Shown here: positions 40,670-49,142 of the stretch, piece by piece
Numbering within the stretch: the stretch's first letter is position 1
Layout: every line of letters begins with the position of its first letter
Origin: Pseudomonadota bacterium
GTDB lineage: Archaea; Thermoplasmatota; SW-10-69-26; JACQPN01; JAJPHT01
Assembly: GCA_021325135.1 (NCBI GenBank)
Contig: JAJPHT010000030.1
Span: 1 to 64,000 of the forward strand
DNA: 64,000 bases
Direction of reading: 5' to 3'
The notes under the pieces: generated by a model
Database searches by the model: none
Told to the model about the DNA's origin: nothing
The model's input: the letters and a program-made list of their open reading frames with translations, nothing else
Position numbers and translations under genes: made by a program

Positions 40670-41218
40670 TCAGACCACCTCATGGGGAAGGAGTTGGCCC
40701 GTGATCTCGACGGCTTGTTCATAGGTCCAGACGTCCGCGGTTGGGTAGAGCTGCTTCAGTCGGGCCGCGACTTCCTCCAGGCGACGCGGCGCCCGTTCGA
40801 TGGGCGTGAACATCAACCCCGGTTGGAACAAGGGAACGCCTTGGCGGTCGCACCCGCACGGATTCAGGACTCGGCGGAAGTGCTCCTCGGCGTAGCCGTA
40901 CTGCTTGGCGAACTGGAGAAGGCGCGCGTGGGGTAGGTCGGACGGCTTGTCGTCGACGTTCTGGCCGAAGATGAAGACGTTCGGGGGATAATACGAGCCT
41001 GTCTTCCAGTCGCGGCTGGACATGACGCCCTTACGTGTGACTTCGAGGGCGAGGCAGCGGTACTCGGCGCCGTCGTTCGTCTCGGGGCCGTAGTCGCCTT
41101 GGCAGTCGCCCACGCTGATGAATTCTCGCGCGGCCATGCTGTAGACTTTGTAGAGGACGGCGTGCATCTGGCGGACGATCCGGTAGGTCTCGGTGGGACT
41201 CTGTTCAGTCGTTTCCAT
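40670..41218 (-). CDS. Hypothetical protein (182 aa)
   Basis: A soluble protein with a helical start (YRIVRQMHAVLYKVYSMAAR), a strand-rich middle (AEYRCLALEVTRKGVMSS), P-C-G-C-D-R-Q-G and a helical end. ATG 41218 is 14 nt from the element at 41233. It leads a three-gene coupled unit (41218 to 39762). Unrecognised. Confidence 0.6.
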   Translation of the reverse strand: METTEQSPTETYRIVRQMHAVLYKVYSMAAREFISVGDCQGDYGPETNDGAEYRCLALEVTRKGVMSSRDWKTGSYYPPNVFIFGQNVDDKPSDLPHARLLQFAKQYGYAEEHFRRVLNPCGCDRQGVPLFQPGLMFTPIERAPRRLEEVAARLKQLYPTADVWTYEQAVEITGQLLPHEVV

Positions 41219-41273
41219 GGGGTTCGAATCGAGGACTTCGTCCAGGCTCGACGCAAGAGGCGCCTGTCGCAGT

Positions 41274-42062
41274 TCACGGCTCGGCGAGATTGACCTGAAG
41301 GGGTTCGGAGGAGAGAATCCGCGTGTGGGTCGCGCGACTCTCCCCGATGGCGTGGCGGTACCGGGCCTCAGTGGGGTCGTGGGCATACACGTCGGAGGTC
41401 GTCTCGACGTGGTTGCGCGCGACGATGTGGTAGCGACACGTGCCAGGTTGGGGCACGGCGCCGGCGCGGTGGACGCCTTCGCGCAGGAGGAAACTCCAGG
41501 GGCTCGGGTTCGGGTTACCCTCCACGTCGTGGAAGGCGCCGTGGTCGCGCCGCATGGCTTCGTCCGGGTACGTCCACACGCTGACCTCGAAGGCGTCGTT
41601 CTCGCTCGCGTAGAGCCGGAAGGCGGACCGGATGAGGTACTCCGCCGCGCGCGGGTCGACGCCTGGGGCGTGGGTCAGGTGGGGCAGGTGGGTTGCCATG
41701 AAGCGCTCGGCGGCCTCGTCGGCGGCTCGGCGGGCGGCCTTGGCGCGGCGGATCGTGAGCACGCGCCCGGGGCCCACGGGGGGCGCGGCGTGGACGAAGC
41801 GGCGCTTGGGAGCGTCGTAGCGGAGGCCGAGGAGGTCTTCGAGGGGGCCCAGGTCGATCCACCCCCGGAGGCTGCGCAGGCGGGGGAGGTTGGGGTCCGT
41901 CTCGTCCTCGATGGTCTCTTGGAAGTCGTCCAGGAGCCCTTCGAGGATGTCGTCAAGCTGGTCAAGGAATTCGGTGGCGGCGCGTCGCTCGGGTCCTCCC
42001 AGGGACGTGGCAGCTTGGAGGGCTTGTCGAAGCGTGGTCGAGATGTTGGTGGGAATTGGCAT
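41274..42062 (-). CDS. Hypothetical protein (262 aa)
   Basis: The first 60 residues are acidic helix (EFLDQLDDILEGLLDDFQET). The middle has Arg/Ala-rich helix (TIRRAKAARRAADEAAERFM), and the end is beta-rich with C-R-Y-H-I-V-A-R-N-H. ATG 42062 is 15 nt from the element at 42078. Unrecognised. Confidence 0.6.
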   Translation of the reverse strand: MPIPTNISTTLRQALQAATSLGGPERRAATEFLDQLDDILEGLLDDFQETIEDETDPNLPRLRSLRGWIDLGPLEDLLGLRYDAPKRRFVHAAPPVGPGRVLTIRRAKAARRAADEAAERFMATHLPHLTHAPGVDPRAAEYLIRSAFRLYASENDAFEVSVWTYPDEAMRRDHGAFHDVEGNPNPSPWSFLLREGVHRAGAVPQPGTCRYHIVARNHVETTSDVYAHDPTEARYRHAIGESRATHTRILSSEPLQVNLAEP

Positions 42063-42116
42063 CGCGTGGGTCACGAGGGACTTCGTTCACGGGAACGTCA
42101 CGGGAACGGCTCGGCC

Positions 42117-42320
42117 TCAGTGCATTTCGGCGTTGAGGCGTTCCTTGCAGACTTCGAGGAGGTTGTGGGTGCCATCGAGCCGGCGAGTCCGGAGCGCGTC
42201 GTGCCGGCAGCGCTCACGCGCGGCGTCCAGGCTCATCATGGCGGTCTCGATGGCGAGCTGGGCCTGGGCGAGGAGGCTGTCGAGGGAGTCGTGCTCAAGC
42301 GTGGGGGCGGGGACGATCAT
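42117..42320 (-). CDS. Small helical protein, parental copy of the 39615 remnant (67 aa)
   Basis: The product is almost all helix (DSLDSLLAQAQLAIETAMMS, then L-D-A-A-R-E-R-C-R-H-D-A-L) and ends with D-G-T-H-N-L-L-E-V-C-K-E-R-L. That end is duplicated 2.5 kb to the left. ATG 42320 is 14 nt from the element at 42335. Unrecognised. Confidence 0.6.
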   Translation of the reverse strand: MIVPAPTLEHDSLDSLLAQAQLAIETAMMSLDAARERCRHDALRTRRLDGTHNLLEVCKERLNAEMH

Positions 42321-42393
42321 GTTCTTCGAGATCCAGGCTTCGTCCAAGACAAAGGGCAGGTCGCGTTGGAAGCCAGGGAACGATGTGGCGCGC

Positions 42394-42903
42394 TTAGGTG
42401 GGCGTGGGGCGGACCATGCGCGCCATGTTCGCGGGAGCGAGAGTGTCGGCGAGGTGGAACGCGTAGTGCTTCTTCCCTTTCCGGTACACGTCGAGGTACA
42501 TCTCGTCGTGGTGGAGGCCGGCGTTCTTGGCGTACTCGTTGCCTCCGTCCACGCTGACCCGGATGGTGAGGACGTCGCCGGGTCGGAGGAGCTTGGCGAT
42601 GGTTCGCCATTCCTCCTGGACGCGGCAGGAACCGACGTGGCCCGTGGCCGTGACCGCATCAGGAATGGGCCGGCCGTAGGTGACGAAGTTTGCTCTGAGC
42701 CCGTCGATGACGTAGGTTCGCTCGTGGTCGTCGAAGGGGCCGCGGTTCTCGACGCGCTTGGAGGCCCGCATGTGGGCCGTCTCCTGGACCGTCGCATCGG
42801 TGCGATTGCGCCGTGCGACGATGACGAGGTCGTCGGCCTCCCGGAGCGCGCGCAGCGCCATGGGGCTGAGGCCTTCCTCCTGGTTGGGGGGTTGGGTGCT
42901 CAT
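42394..42903 (-). CDS. Hypothetical protein (169 aa)
   Basis: The protein contains V-I-V-A-R-R-N-R-T-D-A-T, L-R-P-G-D-V-L-T-I-R-V-S-V-D-G-G-N-E-Y and Y-L-D-V-Y-R-K-G-K-K-H-Y, mostly strands. ATG 42903 overlaps the stop of the 42900 gene, so it is expressed from the element at 43258. Unrecognised. Confidence 0.6.
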   Translation of the reverse strand: MSTQPPNQEEGLSPMALRALREADDLVIVARRNRTDATVQETAHMRASKRVENRGPFDDHERTYVIDGLRANFVTYGRPIPDAVTATGHVGSCRVQEEWRTIAKLLRPGDVLTIRVSVDGGNEYAKNAGLHHDEMYLDVYRKGKKHYAFHLADTLAPANMARMVRPTPT

Positions 42904-43244
42904 TCATCCCACGTCCAGGGTCCCTTGATGGCGTGCTGGGCGGCCGCGTGGACGTTGGGCCACTTCTCCAGCCAGGCGCGGCGGCCCGTCACGGTGCCCA
43001 GGACGGCTTGGAGGGTGGCCGCGGTGGTCTGCCAGGCTTCGCGCAGGCGCGCCGCGGCGTGTCCCTCGCAGAGGTCCACGTCGGCGAAGCGATACGCGGC
43101 CAGCGAGGTTTCCTCTTCAAGCTCGTCGGGGTGGTCCTTCTTGCAGAGTTCGCAGCGGATTCCGGTGCGCGCGTCCAAGACTTGGACGGCGCGGCGGATC
43201 TCGGGGGCGAGGTCGGGCTTGGGCGGCTGTTGGATCTTGCTCAT
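42900..43244 (-). CDS. Hypothetical protein with CxxC (114 aa)
   Basis: The protein has T-G-I-R-C-E-L-C-K-K-D-H and later V-D-L-C-E-G-H-A-A, i.e. CxxC ... CxxH, a probable zinc site, followed by a helical Trp-containing tail (REAWQTTAATLQAVLG). ATG 43244 is 13 nt from the element at 43258. Function unknown. Confidence 0.65.
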   Translation of the reverse strand: MSKIQQPPKPDLAPEIRRAVQVLDARTGIRCELCKKDHPDELEEETSLAAYRFADVDLCEGHAAARLREAWQTTAATLQAVLGTVTGRRAWLEKWPNVHAAAQHAIKGPWTWDE

Positions 43245-43287
43245 GGTTCGTTCTCTGAGGCTTGGTCCAATGCGGAGAGAAGACGGG

Positions 43288-43674
43288 TCAGTTCGGAGTC
43301 AAGGGGGCGAGCTGGGCGACCCACCAGGTCGTGTTGCGCAGGGCGCTGCTGTCCTCCGCGGCCTGGTTGGCCTCCTCCGCGCCCGCGAAGGGAGCGGCGT
43401 CGGGGCCCTCGCCGTGGAGGGTAATGCCGTCGAAGGGGTTGCCAGCCGCGATGACGTAGCCGGGACCTGCGCCGGGCGCGCGGTAGCCTTCGACGTGCCC
43501 GCCGAGGGCGACGAGGGCGGCCTCCACCTGGCTCTTGGCCGCGTTGAAGGCGTCCACACTGGGCTCGTCGGGGCTGAGCGTCTCCAGTTCGCGCAGGCAG
43601 CGGTCGACTGCATCGCGCGCTGCTGCGATGCTCTGGGAAGAACGCTGGTTGTGGGACGGGATCATGTTGGTCAT
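43288..43674 (-). CDS. Hypothetical protein (128 aa)
   Basis: Helical first half (SIAAARDAVDRCLRELETLS, AAKSQVEAALVALGGHVEGY), then a Gly-rich strand region (PGAGPGYVIAAGNPFDGITL). ATG 43674 is 13 nt from the element at 43688. Unrecognised. Confidence 0.6.
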   Translation of the reverse strand: MTNMIPSHNQRSSQSIAAARDAVDRCLRELETLSPDEPSVDAFNAAKSQVEAALVALGGHVEGYRAPGAGPGYVIAAGNPFDGITLHGEGPDAAPFAGAEEANQAAEDSSALRNTTWWVAQLAPLTPN

Positions 43675-43757
43675 GGGAACTCTTGATGGGCTTCGGTCAA
43701 GGAAGAAAAGGTCGTGGGCTTGCGGTGACGCCTTGCGTTTCAGCGCGCAGCCGAACC

Positions 43758-44048
43758 TCAGAGGCTGGAGGGATCGATGTTGGCAACTTTGGCGAGCTGG
43801 CGCCGAAGACGCGGGTTCGCCTTCATGGCCATGGCCAACGCCCACGTGGCTTGCTTGCCCGGAACGCCGTGGGCATCGGCGGTTTCGTAGCCGGTAGCGC
43901 TCAAGGTCTGGGGGTGGGGCGTGCCGTCGCTGAGGCTGGGGTCCCGAATGGGGCGGGCGTCTGTCTCTCCGATGCCGACGCTGGGGAAGCCGGCGCGGTG
44001 GAGCTCGTAGAGCAGGCGTGCCGCCTTGCGGAGGTGATCACGCGGCAT
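43758..44048 (-). CDS. Hypothetical protein (96 aa)
   Basis: A helical N-terminus (LRKAARLLYELHRAGFPSVG) and C-terminus (ATWALAMAMKANPRLRRQLA) flank a polar loop. ATG 44048 overlaps the 3' end of the 44038 gene by 11 nt. It is the last gene of a four-gene coupled unit from 45430. Unrecognised. Confidence 0.55.
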   Translation of the reverse strand: MPRDHLRKAARLLYELHRAGFPSVGIGETDARPIRDPSLSDGTPHPQTLSATGYETADAHGVPGKQATWALAMAMKANPRLRRQLAKVANIDPSSL

Positions 44049-44286
44049 GCTTGGCACCTCCGGGATGCTTGCGCGCGGCTTCCCGGTAGGCGGGCAGGGC
44101 GCGGTTGTGCAGGTCGGCTGTCTCTTGGGCGAGGCGCCGCGTGCGGAACCAGCCGAAGGTGTGGTCCGGATCGAGGCGCCACGGAATCCAGCGAGGCGTT
44201 TGCACGGCCCAGCCTGACTTGCGGGTGCGACTGCGCACCGCAAGGAAGCAATCCCGCACGTCCGATGGGGCCTGCGAAGGTTCCAT
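44038..44286 (-). CDS. Small hypothetical protein (82 aa)
   Basis: The product reads D-C-F-L-A-V-R-S-R-T-R-K-S-G-W-A-V-Q-T-P-R and F-G-W-F-R-T-R-R-L-A-Q-E-T-A-D-L-H. The pattern of two short strands followed by a helix resembles small phage SH3-like or single-domain proteins. ATG 44286 shares a base with the TAA of the preceding gene. Unrecognised. Confidence 0.55.
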   Translation of the reverse strand: MEPSQAPSDVRDCFLAVRSRTRKSGWAVQTPRWIPWRLDPDHTFGWFRTRRLAQETADLHNRALPAYREAARKHPGGAKHAA

Positions 44287-44915
44287 TATGATCGCACGTC
44301 CTTGAGACGGCGGATCTCGCTCGCGACGTCCCCAAGGCCGTGCCGAGTGGCGATGGTGGCCGCGGCGTCGAGCACATCGTTCATGGCTTCGCGGATGGAG
44401 CCCTCGACCGAGTCGTAGAGGGCATCCTCGGTCCGATCCGATGCCCCGGCGAGGGCTTCCTTCGTGTACTCGTCGCTGGACCGGATGGCGATCGGTTCGG
44501 GCGAGGCATCTGGGTCGCCCTCGGACGGGTCCATCGGATCAGGTGCGGCTTCCACCGGTCGGGCCTCCAGGAGGATCGTGAAGGGCCCGCGCCACGCTCG
44601 GACCCAAGCCGGCGCCCGGGGATCCTCCTTGAGCGCATCGTGGGTGTCCACGACGGGGCCGTGCTCGGTCTTCTTCCGAAGCTCCTCGAGGTAGGATTTG
44701 AGACGCAGGGCGGGTGTGGTCAGGAAGCTCGTGCAGTCCCACTCGGTCGGGCCTTCGGGATCGACGCCGACGGCGTTGTTCTGAATCCAGGCCTCGGGCT
44801 GGAAGGTCGCGACGTAGCGCCGGGGTTGGTCCGGCTGAGGCGTGCCCTGTGGCGTCGCGGCAGGATCCGGCACGCGGGCGTCCTTGTCCGGCTGGCGCTT
44901 GCGGCGCGGGCTCAC
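44286..44915 (-). CDS. Hypothetical protein (209 aa)
   Basis: A basic start (SPRRKRQPDKDARVPD) precedes an acidic middle and a helical end (SIREAMNDVLDAAATIATRH). GTG 44915 overlaps the TGA of the 44912 gene. Unrecognised. Confidence 0.55.
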   Translation of the reverse strand: MSPRRKRQPDKDARVPDPAATPQGTPQPDQPRRYVATFQPEAWIQNNAVGVDPEGPTEWDCTSFLTTPALRLKSYLEELRKKTEHGPVVDTHDALKEDPRAPAWVRAWRGPFTILLEARPVEAAPDPMDPSEGDPDASPEPIAIRSSDEYTKEALAGASDRTEDALYDSVEGSIREAMNDVLDAAATIATRHGLGDVASEIRRLKDVRS

Positions 44916-45430
44916 GCCGTCACCTCGGCGTGGATTTCTCCGCTGTCCATGTGGAGCAGGAGGCCTTCGCCCAGGCGGATCCCGCCGGGAGGCATGGGGC
45001 CGCGGCCGGGAATGCAGTAGCGCACGCCTTGCCATGCCCAGCCGCGCATGAGCGGGTCGTCGGGATCCTGGAAGAAGGTCGCGCGCCCCAAGCGGTACCG
45101 CACCGGCGGCAGGGTGCCGCGGGGCAGGAGGGTGGGAACGAGTCCGAGGTGATGGTTCAGAAGGCCAGCCTTGGGTTCACCTTCGAGCAGGCGGCCAGTA
45201 CCGAAGCTCATGAAGGCCGAGCCGGCAGGGTCGAGTTCATGCGCCTTGGCCCGCGCGAGGGCGACCCACGCCATGGCATCAGCGTGCTCGGCGTATGGCC
45301 CCACCACGAGGAGCCACTGGGCCCTGCCCCGCGCCGCGGTGACGTAGTAGGGACCGGGTTGGTTGTCGGGCACGCCATAGTCGGGCAGGAGTGGATTTGT
45401 GTAGCGATCAGGGTCGAACAGGATGGTCAT
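44912..45430 (-). CDS. Hypothetical protein (172 aa)
   Basis: The protein contains Y-Y-V-T-A-A-R-G-R-A-Q-W-L-L-V-V-G-P-Y, a helical A-M-A-W-V-A-L-A-R-A-K-A-H-E-L-D, and a strand-rich C-terminus (I-R-L-G-E-G-L-L-L-H-M-D). ATG 45430 is 13 nt from the element at 45444. It heads the four-gene unit to 43758. Unrecognised. Confidence 0.6.
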   Translation of the reverse strand: MTILFDPDRYTNPLLPDYGVPDNQPGPYYVTAARGRAQWLLVVGPYAEHADAMAWVALARAKAHELDPAGSAFMSFGTGRLLEGEPKAGLLNHHLGLVPTLLPRGTLPPVRYRLGRATFFQDPDDPLMRGWAWQGVRYCIPGRGPMPPGGIRLGEGLLLHMDSGEIHAEVTA

Positions 45431-45466
45431 TCGTCTCCTTCGTCGTCTTCGTTCAAACGGGACTGC

Positions 45467-45703
45467 TTATCCTTCGGAGGGCTCGATGCCCCGAGTCTTC
45501 ATCAGGGGAGATCGAAGGGCTTCCGAGGCCTCTGTGACGAGGCGCGAGACTTCATCGAGGCAGGCGATGCCGGCCTCGAACCGGCCCGCGCCGACTTCTT
45601 GCTCGGCCCAACGGAGCCGGGCGTGGAGAGTCTGCATCGTATTCTCGTAGCAGAACTCGGCGTCGGTAGTGAACCTCTTGGTGACCGAAATGGCGTTGCG
45701 CAT
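45467..45703 (-). CDS. Small helical hypothetical protein (78 aa)
   Basis: Almost entirely helical: Y-E-N-T-M-Q-T-L-H-A-R-L-R-W-A-E-Q-E-V, then C-L-D-E-V-S-R-L-V-T-E-A-S-E-A-L. ATG 45703 is 13 nt from the element at 45717. A coiled-coil dimer is plausible; unrecognised. Confidence 0.6.
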   Translation of the reverse strand: MRNAISVTKRFTTDAEFCYENTMQTLHARLRWAEQEVGAGRFEAGIACLDEVSRLVTEASEALRSPLMKTRGIEPSEG

Positions 45704-45810
45704 GTCTTCATCGATCGGGCTTCGTCCAGAGGAAACCTCTACGAATTGGGGCTTGGCGCTTGGCGGCCTTGTGGCCGAGGCGTCCTTCAGCGGCGCGAGC
45801 CGAAGAGGTC

Positions 45811-46116
45811 TCAAGCCGCGGCATCGTCGTGGAGCGTGACCTCGTAGCCGACGATGTCGGCGAGGATTGCGTTCCAGGTGAGCTTCGTCATGGGTCCGTC
45901 GGCGAGGTCGTTGCCTTTCTTGTCGTGGGTGCTCGCGATGCAGCCCAGGTAGTTCTCGTCCGCGGAGATGTGGTAGCTGGCCTGGGCCGTGGTCAAGGTG
46001 AAGGCGACGCTGCCGTCTGGCTCCACGTCGAAGTTGATCGCGTCGGCGTGGAGGAACTTGCTTTGGTTGATCCAGTGACGGAGGCGGCGAAGGATGCGCT
46101 TGTTGGTGGTTATCAT
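45811..46116 (-). CDS. Hypothetical protein (101 aa)
   Basis: A basic helix (KRILRRLRHWINQSKFLHAD) is followed by a beta-sheet-rich domain (SVAFTLTTAQASYHISADEN, ILADIVGYEVTLHDD). ATG 46116 is 14 nt from the element at 46131. Unrecognised. Confidence 0.6.
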   Translation of the reverse strand: MITTNKRILRRLRHWINQSKFLHADAINFDVEPDGSVAFTLTTAQASYHISADENYLGCIASTHDKKGNDLADGPMTKLTWNAILADIVGYEVTLHDDAAA

Positions 46117-46252
46117 GATGGCCGCGCGAATGGCTTTGTCCAGGCGAGATGGAAATTAGCGGGGCATGATGGAGACGGCGTTGGCGGAGCCGCACTTGCG
46201 GCATCGGAATTCCCCAATCGCGGCGTTCCGTTCGTCGTTCGCGCCTGGCGGA

Positions 46253-47077
46253 TCACTGGTGGCGCGTGCAGGCAGGGCCCTCGGGCGTCAGGCGGACCGC
46301 GTCTCGGTCGCAGGCGTGGCACGTCAGGAGGCCCGCCAGGACGCCGGCGCCGGGGTTGTCATCAGCACGGAGGCTGACAGGGCCATCCCAAATGGGCGTG
46401 GAGGTGTCCCTCGCCTCGTGGCCATGCAGGACACTCGTGCAGGCGAGGCAGACGCCTTCGATGGGCGTCTCGCCCTCGGAGGACGACTCATCGGCCCAGA
46501 TCCGCTCGAGGTCTGTGTGGTCGCAGTTCGGTTCGTAGGGCGGCGCGTTTCCCATCAAGCGCAACGCGAGGGCGGCGCCGATCTTGATCGGCGGGGGGAC
46601 AGGTTGGCCCGCGGCTTCGAGGTCGCGGAGCTGATCGACGAGATCCCGCAGGCCGCTGGCGGCCTCATCGAGATCCGTGGCTGGCACACGCTCGCCCTGG
46701 GTGCTCGTGGCGGGCATCGGAAATCGTGGGGCGGCCGGGGCCGTTGGGGCCGGGCGGCTGACGCCCAAGGCGTGGCGGCCCTGGGGGAAGCGCTCCATGT
46801 GGCGAAGTACGGTCTCGTAGGCGTGGAGCGCGCCGTACTCGTAGTTGGTGGCCGCGTCTTGATCGGCCCGGGGTAGGTCGCCCAAGGAGCTGGCGCTGAC
46901 GGCCGCGTACGCCTCGCTGAGGTCGCACGGCTCGGCCCTGCGGGCCGCTTCTGCGGCTTCGCGCGTCTGGAGCGTTCGCTCGGCCTTGAGCCAGGACGCG
47001 AGAGAGGGCCAGTCGCGGATCACCGTGGAGCGCTCGTGCGACGTGGTTCGGGCTGATTCCAGGTCTGGGATGTTCAT
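46253..47077 (-). CDS. Hypothetical protein with C-terminal zinc-ribbon (274 aa)
   Basis: Helical N-terminal part with a Pro/Ala-rich linker, then G-V-C-L-A-C-T-S-V-L-H-G-H and L-T-C-H-A-C-D-R-D-A, with a final P-A-C-T-R-H-Q. The Cys pairs suggest a zinc ribbon. ATG 47077 is 14 nt from the element at 47092. After its stop, 46143-46252 holds an open frame with a further C-R-K-C-G but no start codon. Confidence 0.6.
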   Translation of the reverse strand: MNIPDLESARTTSHERSTVIRDWPSLASWLKAERTLQTREAAEAARRAEPCDLSEAYAAVSASSLGDLPRADQDAATNYEYGALHAYETVLRHMERFPQGRHALGVSRPAPTAPAAPRFPMPATSTQGERVPATDLDEAASGLRDLVDQLRDLEAAGQPVPPPIKIGAALALRLMGNAPPYEPNCDHTDLERIWADESSSEGETPIEGVCLACTSVLHGHEARDTSTPIWDGPVSLRADDNPGAGVLAGLLTCHACDRDAVRLTPEGPACTRHQ

Positions 47078-47124
47078 GGTTCTCTGAAAGGGGGCTTCGT
47101 CCACTGGCGTGCAGGGGCGCTGGA

Positions 47125-47775
47125 TCAGTCGAGCGGAGCAATGATGCGGGGCGGACGCCCCTCGGCGCGGTCTACGTACTCGTTGCGGCTGGCCTTCGTG
47201 GGCCGGACCATGACGCCTTGGTGGTGGACCGCGCCGGTCGGGATTCCGAGTAGGCGCGCGAGTTCCGCGCTGTCCTCCTCGGTCATGCTCGATCCGTTGC
47301 GTCGCTTGGGCGGGCTCGTGATGGTGAGCCACTGCGAGGTCGTGCCGCGTCCGTGCGTGACGCTCCACGCCTTCGAGGAACGCTTCGCGAGGCCCTCCCG
47401 GATGCGCACGATGGCGCTCTCGCGGTCGATCTCCTCTAGCTCGACGGGCGAGACGGCACCGCCCCCGGAGGCGACGGCTCCAAGGGCAGGGGTGGGGCTG
47501 TCTGGCAGTTCGGCGGCGTGGAGCACATCGATGTCGAGCCAGCCCGTCCCGGGGGAGCGTCCCCATGTAGTGGCCGCCGCGAAGGCGGTCTCCAGGAGCT
47601 TGCGCTGCTCGGGCGTGACGGGGTGACCCTCGGGGCAGCCCCACTGGGCCGGCAACGCGTCGTGGTCGAAGACGACGTCCTTGAGGACGAGGGTCATGTG
47701 TTCGATGGTGAAATCGCAGGGAATCGTTGCCTCGATGGGCTTGAAACAGGTTTGACATTCGAAGGGAGACGGCAT
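47125..47775 (-). CDS. Conserved phage/cyanobacterial-type hypothetical protein (216 aa)
   Basis: The C-terminal half has I-R-E-G-L-A-K-R-S-S-K-A-W-S-V-T-H-G-R-G, then W-L-T-I-T-S-P-P-K-R-R, M-T-E-E-D-S-A-E-L-A-R-L-L-G, V-H-H-Q-G-V and N-E-Y-V-D-R-A-E-G-R-P-P. I recall this series from hypothetical proteins of phages, cyanobacteria and plasmids. The N-terminus adds F-E-C-Q-T-C-F-K-P-I and W-G-C-P-E-G-H, a zinc-ribbon-like extra. ATG 47775 is 12 nt from the element at 47788. No biochemical role is known to me. Confidence 0.65.
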   Translation of the reverse strand: MPSPFECQTCFKPIEATIPCDFTIEHMTLVLKDVVFDHDALPAQWGCPEGHPVTPEQRKLLETAFAAATTWGRSPGTGWLDIDVLHAAELPDSPTPALGAVASGGGAVSPVELEEIDRESAIVRIREGLAKRSSKAWSVTHGRGTTSQWLTITSPPKRRNGSSMTEEDSAELARLLGIPTGAVHHQGVMVRPTKASRNEYVDRAEGRPPRIIAPLD

Positions 47776-47817
47776 GGGTACTCCTATGGGCTTGGTTCGA
47801 CGATGGGGGGCGCGGGG

Positions 47818-48999
47818 TCACTTGCTGGTGGCGGGCTGGACGATCTGGATGAGGCCCTCCGCATCGGCGCCGTACCAGCCGCGTGCAGCAGCGATGGCTT
47901 CCGCGCGCGTGTCGTAGTTGTCGATGTCCTTCCAAACGCCGGGGCCTTGGTCGGGATCAGGCAGGGAGACGTAGTGGCGCAGGCCGTCCTCATCGTCCTC
48001 TTGCTGGTTGACCAGACAGATGCGGCCCTCGTCGTCCGCTCCCCAAGTGGTCTTCGCGTACTCCACGGCGGCCTGCTTCGTAGCGAGCGTGTCGAGGCTG
48101 CGCCAGACGCCGTCGTGCCGTGTGTGGTCGGGGAGGAGGACCTCGTAGGGTGAGGTGGGCTCGCGCGCTTCTTGGGCTACGGCGAGGAAGATGTCGCTGA
48201 TCTGCTGCATGCTCTTCGAGAGCTCGCGAGTGGCCGCCTCGAAGAGGATGTCCTCGTCCAAGGCGCCGGCCTGCCGTGCCGCGAGGAGGGCCTCCTCCAC
48301 TTCTGCCAAGACGATGGCTGGAAGGCCGGATGCGTTGGGCGTGAGGGCGTCTGGGTCTCCCGTGGGGCCTTCGAACCCACGAGATGCCAGCGCAACGAGG
48401 CGGGCACGGGCGCGGCTCGTGGCGGGGTTGTCCTTCTGCGCGCTCGCGGAGGTGTCCTGGTGGTCGGCTGGGGCTTCGATCTTGGCGATCCCGGCGCCAT
48501 GGACCACTTCAAAGGATCGGAGGGCATCGTCGAGGCGCTGCACGAGTCGGTGCGGGTCTTCGCCCGTGATGCGGGTGCAATCTTGGGCGTCGTCGCGAAG
48601 GCGACGAAGCACCGGCGGCGTGATGGCGTCGAGGTCAGGCAGGAGGGCGCAGAGTTCCGCGTAACGCCCGTGGGCTTCCATGGCTGTGAGGGTGGTGCAG
48701 TAGCGCGACATGTCGTATTCGATGCGCAAGACTGCCTCGGCGCGTGACAGGTCAAGGCCCTCGGCGCCGTTCCAGTCGGGCACGCCGATGGCGCGCAGCT
48801 GGTCGAGCATCTCACGGAGCGTACTCAACGCCCCTATCGTAAGTTCGACAAGGTCTTCGGGTTTCACGAGGCAACCCTGGATGAGGTGGCCCTCGGAGCC
48901 CACGAACGTGAGCGCGTTGAGGATCTCGCAGGGTGATCGCCCTTGGCGGCTCTTGATGGCCACCAGGGCGAGGAGCTGGTCGCGGGTGTCGGGTTTCAT
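47818..48999 (-). CDS. Hypothetical protein with two C-terminal repeats (393 aa)
   Basis: The first 270 residues are helical. The C-terminus has a tandem pair, H-D-G-V-W-R-S-L-D-T-L-A-T-K-Q-A-A-V-E-Y and G-P-G-V-W-K-D-I-D-N-Y-D-T-R-A-E-A-I-A-A, each followed by Y/W-G-A-D-x-E-G-x-I. It looks like a small strand-helix module that may bind peptide or nucleic acid. ATG 48999 is 17 nt from the element at 49017. Unrecognised. Confidence 0.6.
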   Translation of the reverse strand: MKPDTRDQLLALVAIKSRQGRSPCEILNALTFVGSEGHLIQGCLVKPEDLVELTIGALSTLREMLDQLRAIGVPDWNGAEGLDLSRAEAVLRIEYDMSRYCTTLTAMEAHGRYAELCALLPDLDAITPPVLRRLRDDAQDCTRITGEDPHRLVQRLDDALRSFEVVHGAGIAKIEAPADHQDTSASAQKDNPATSRARARLVALASRGFEGPTGDPDALTPNASGLPAIVLAEVEEALLAARQAGALDEDILFEAATRELSKSMQQISDIFLAVAQEAREPTSPYEVLLPDHTRHDGVWRSLDTLATKQAAVEYAKTTWGADDEGRICLVNQQEDDEDGLRHYVSLPDPDQGPGVWKDIDNYDTRAEAIAAARGWYGADAEGLIQIVQPATSK

Positions 49000-49142
49000 G
49001 GTCTTCAGATCGCTTGGGACTTGGTTCAGGCCCTTCGACCGGGGCGGTCGGCGGGATAGGCAAGGAACACGCCAGGGCAAGGGGTCCACCGCTGGTAGCA
49101 TGGGGCTTGGTTCCATGCAGGCGGGGTATCGACGAGCCCGCG

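Noticed and set aside
41219..41230. GGTTCGAATC, a tRNA T-loop-like string
   Set aside because: No acceptor, D or anticodon stem can be built around it; it is part of the spacer before an upstream element.
46143..46252. Open frame with a CRKCG motif after the 46253 gene
   Set aside because: No ATG, GTG or TTG opens it, and the upstream gene already has a complete zinc-ribbon tail.
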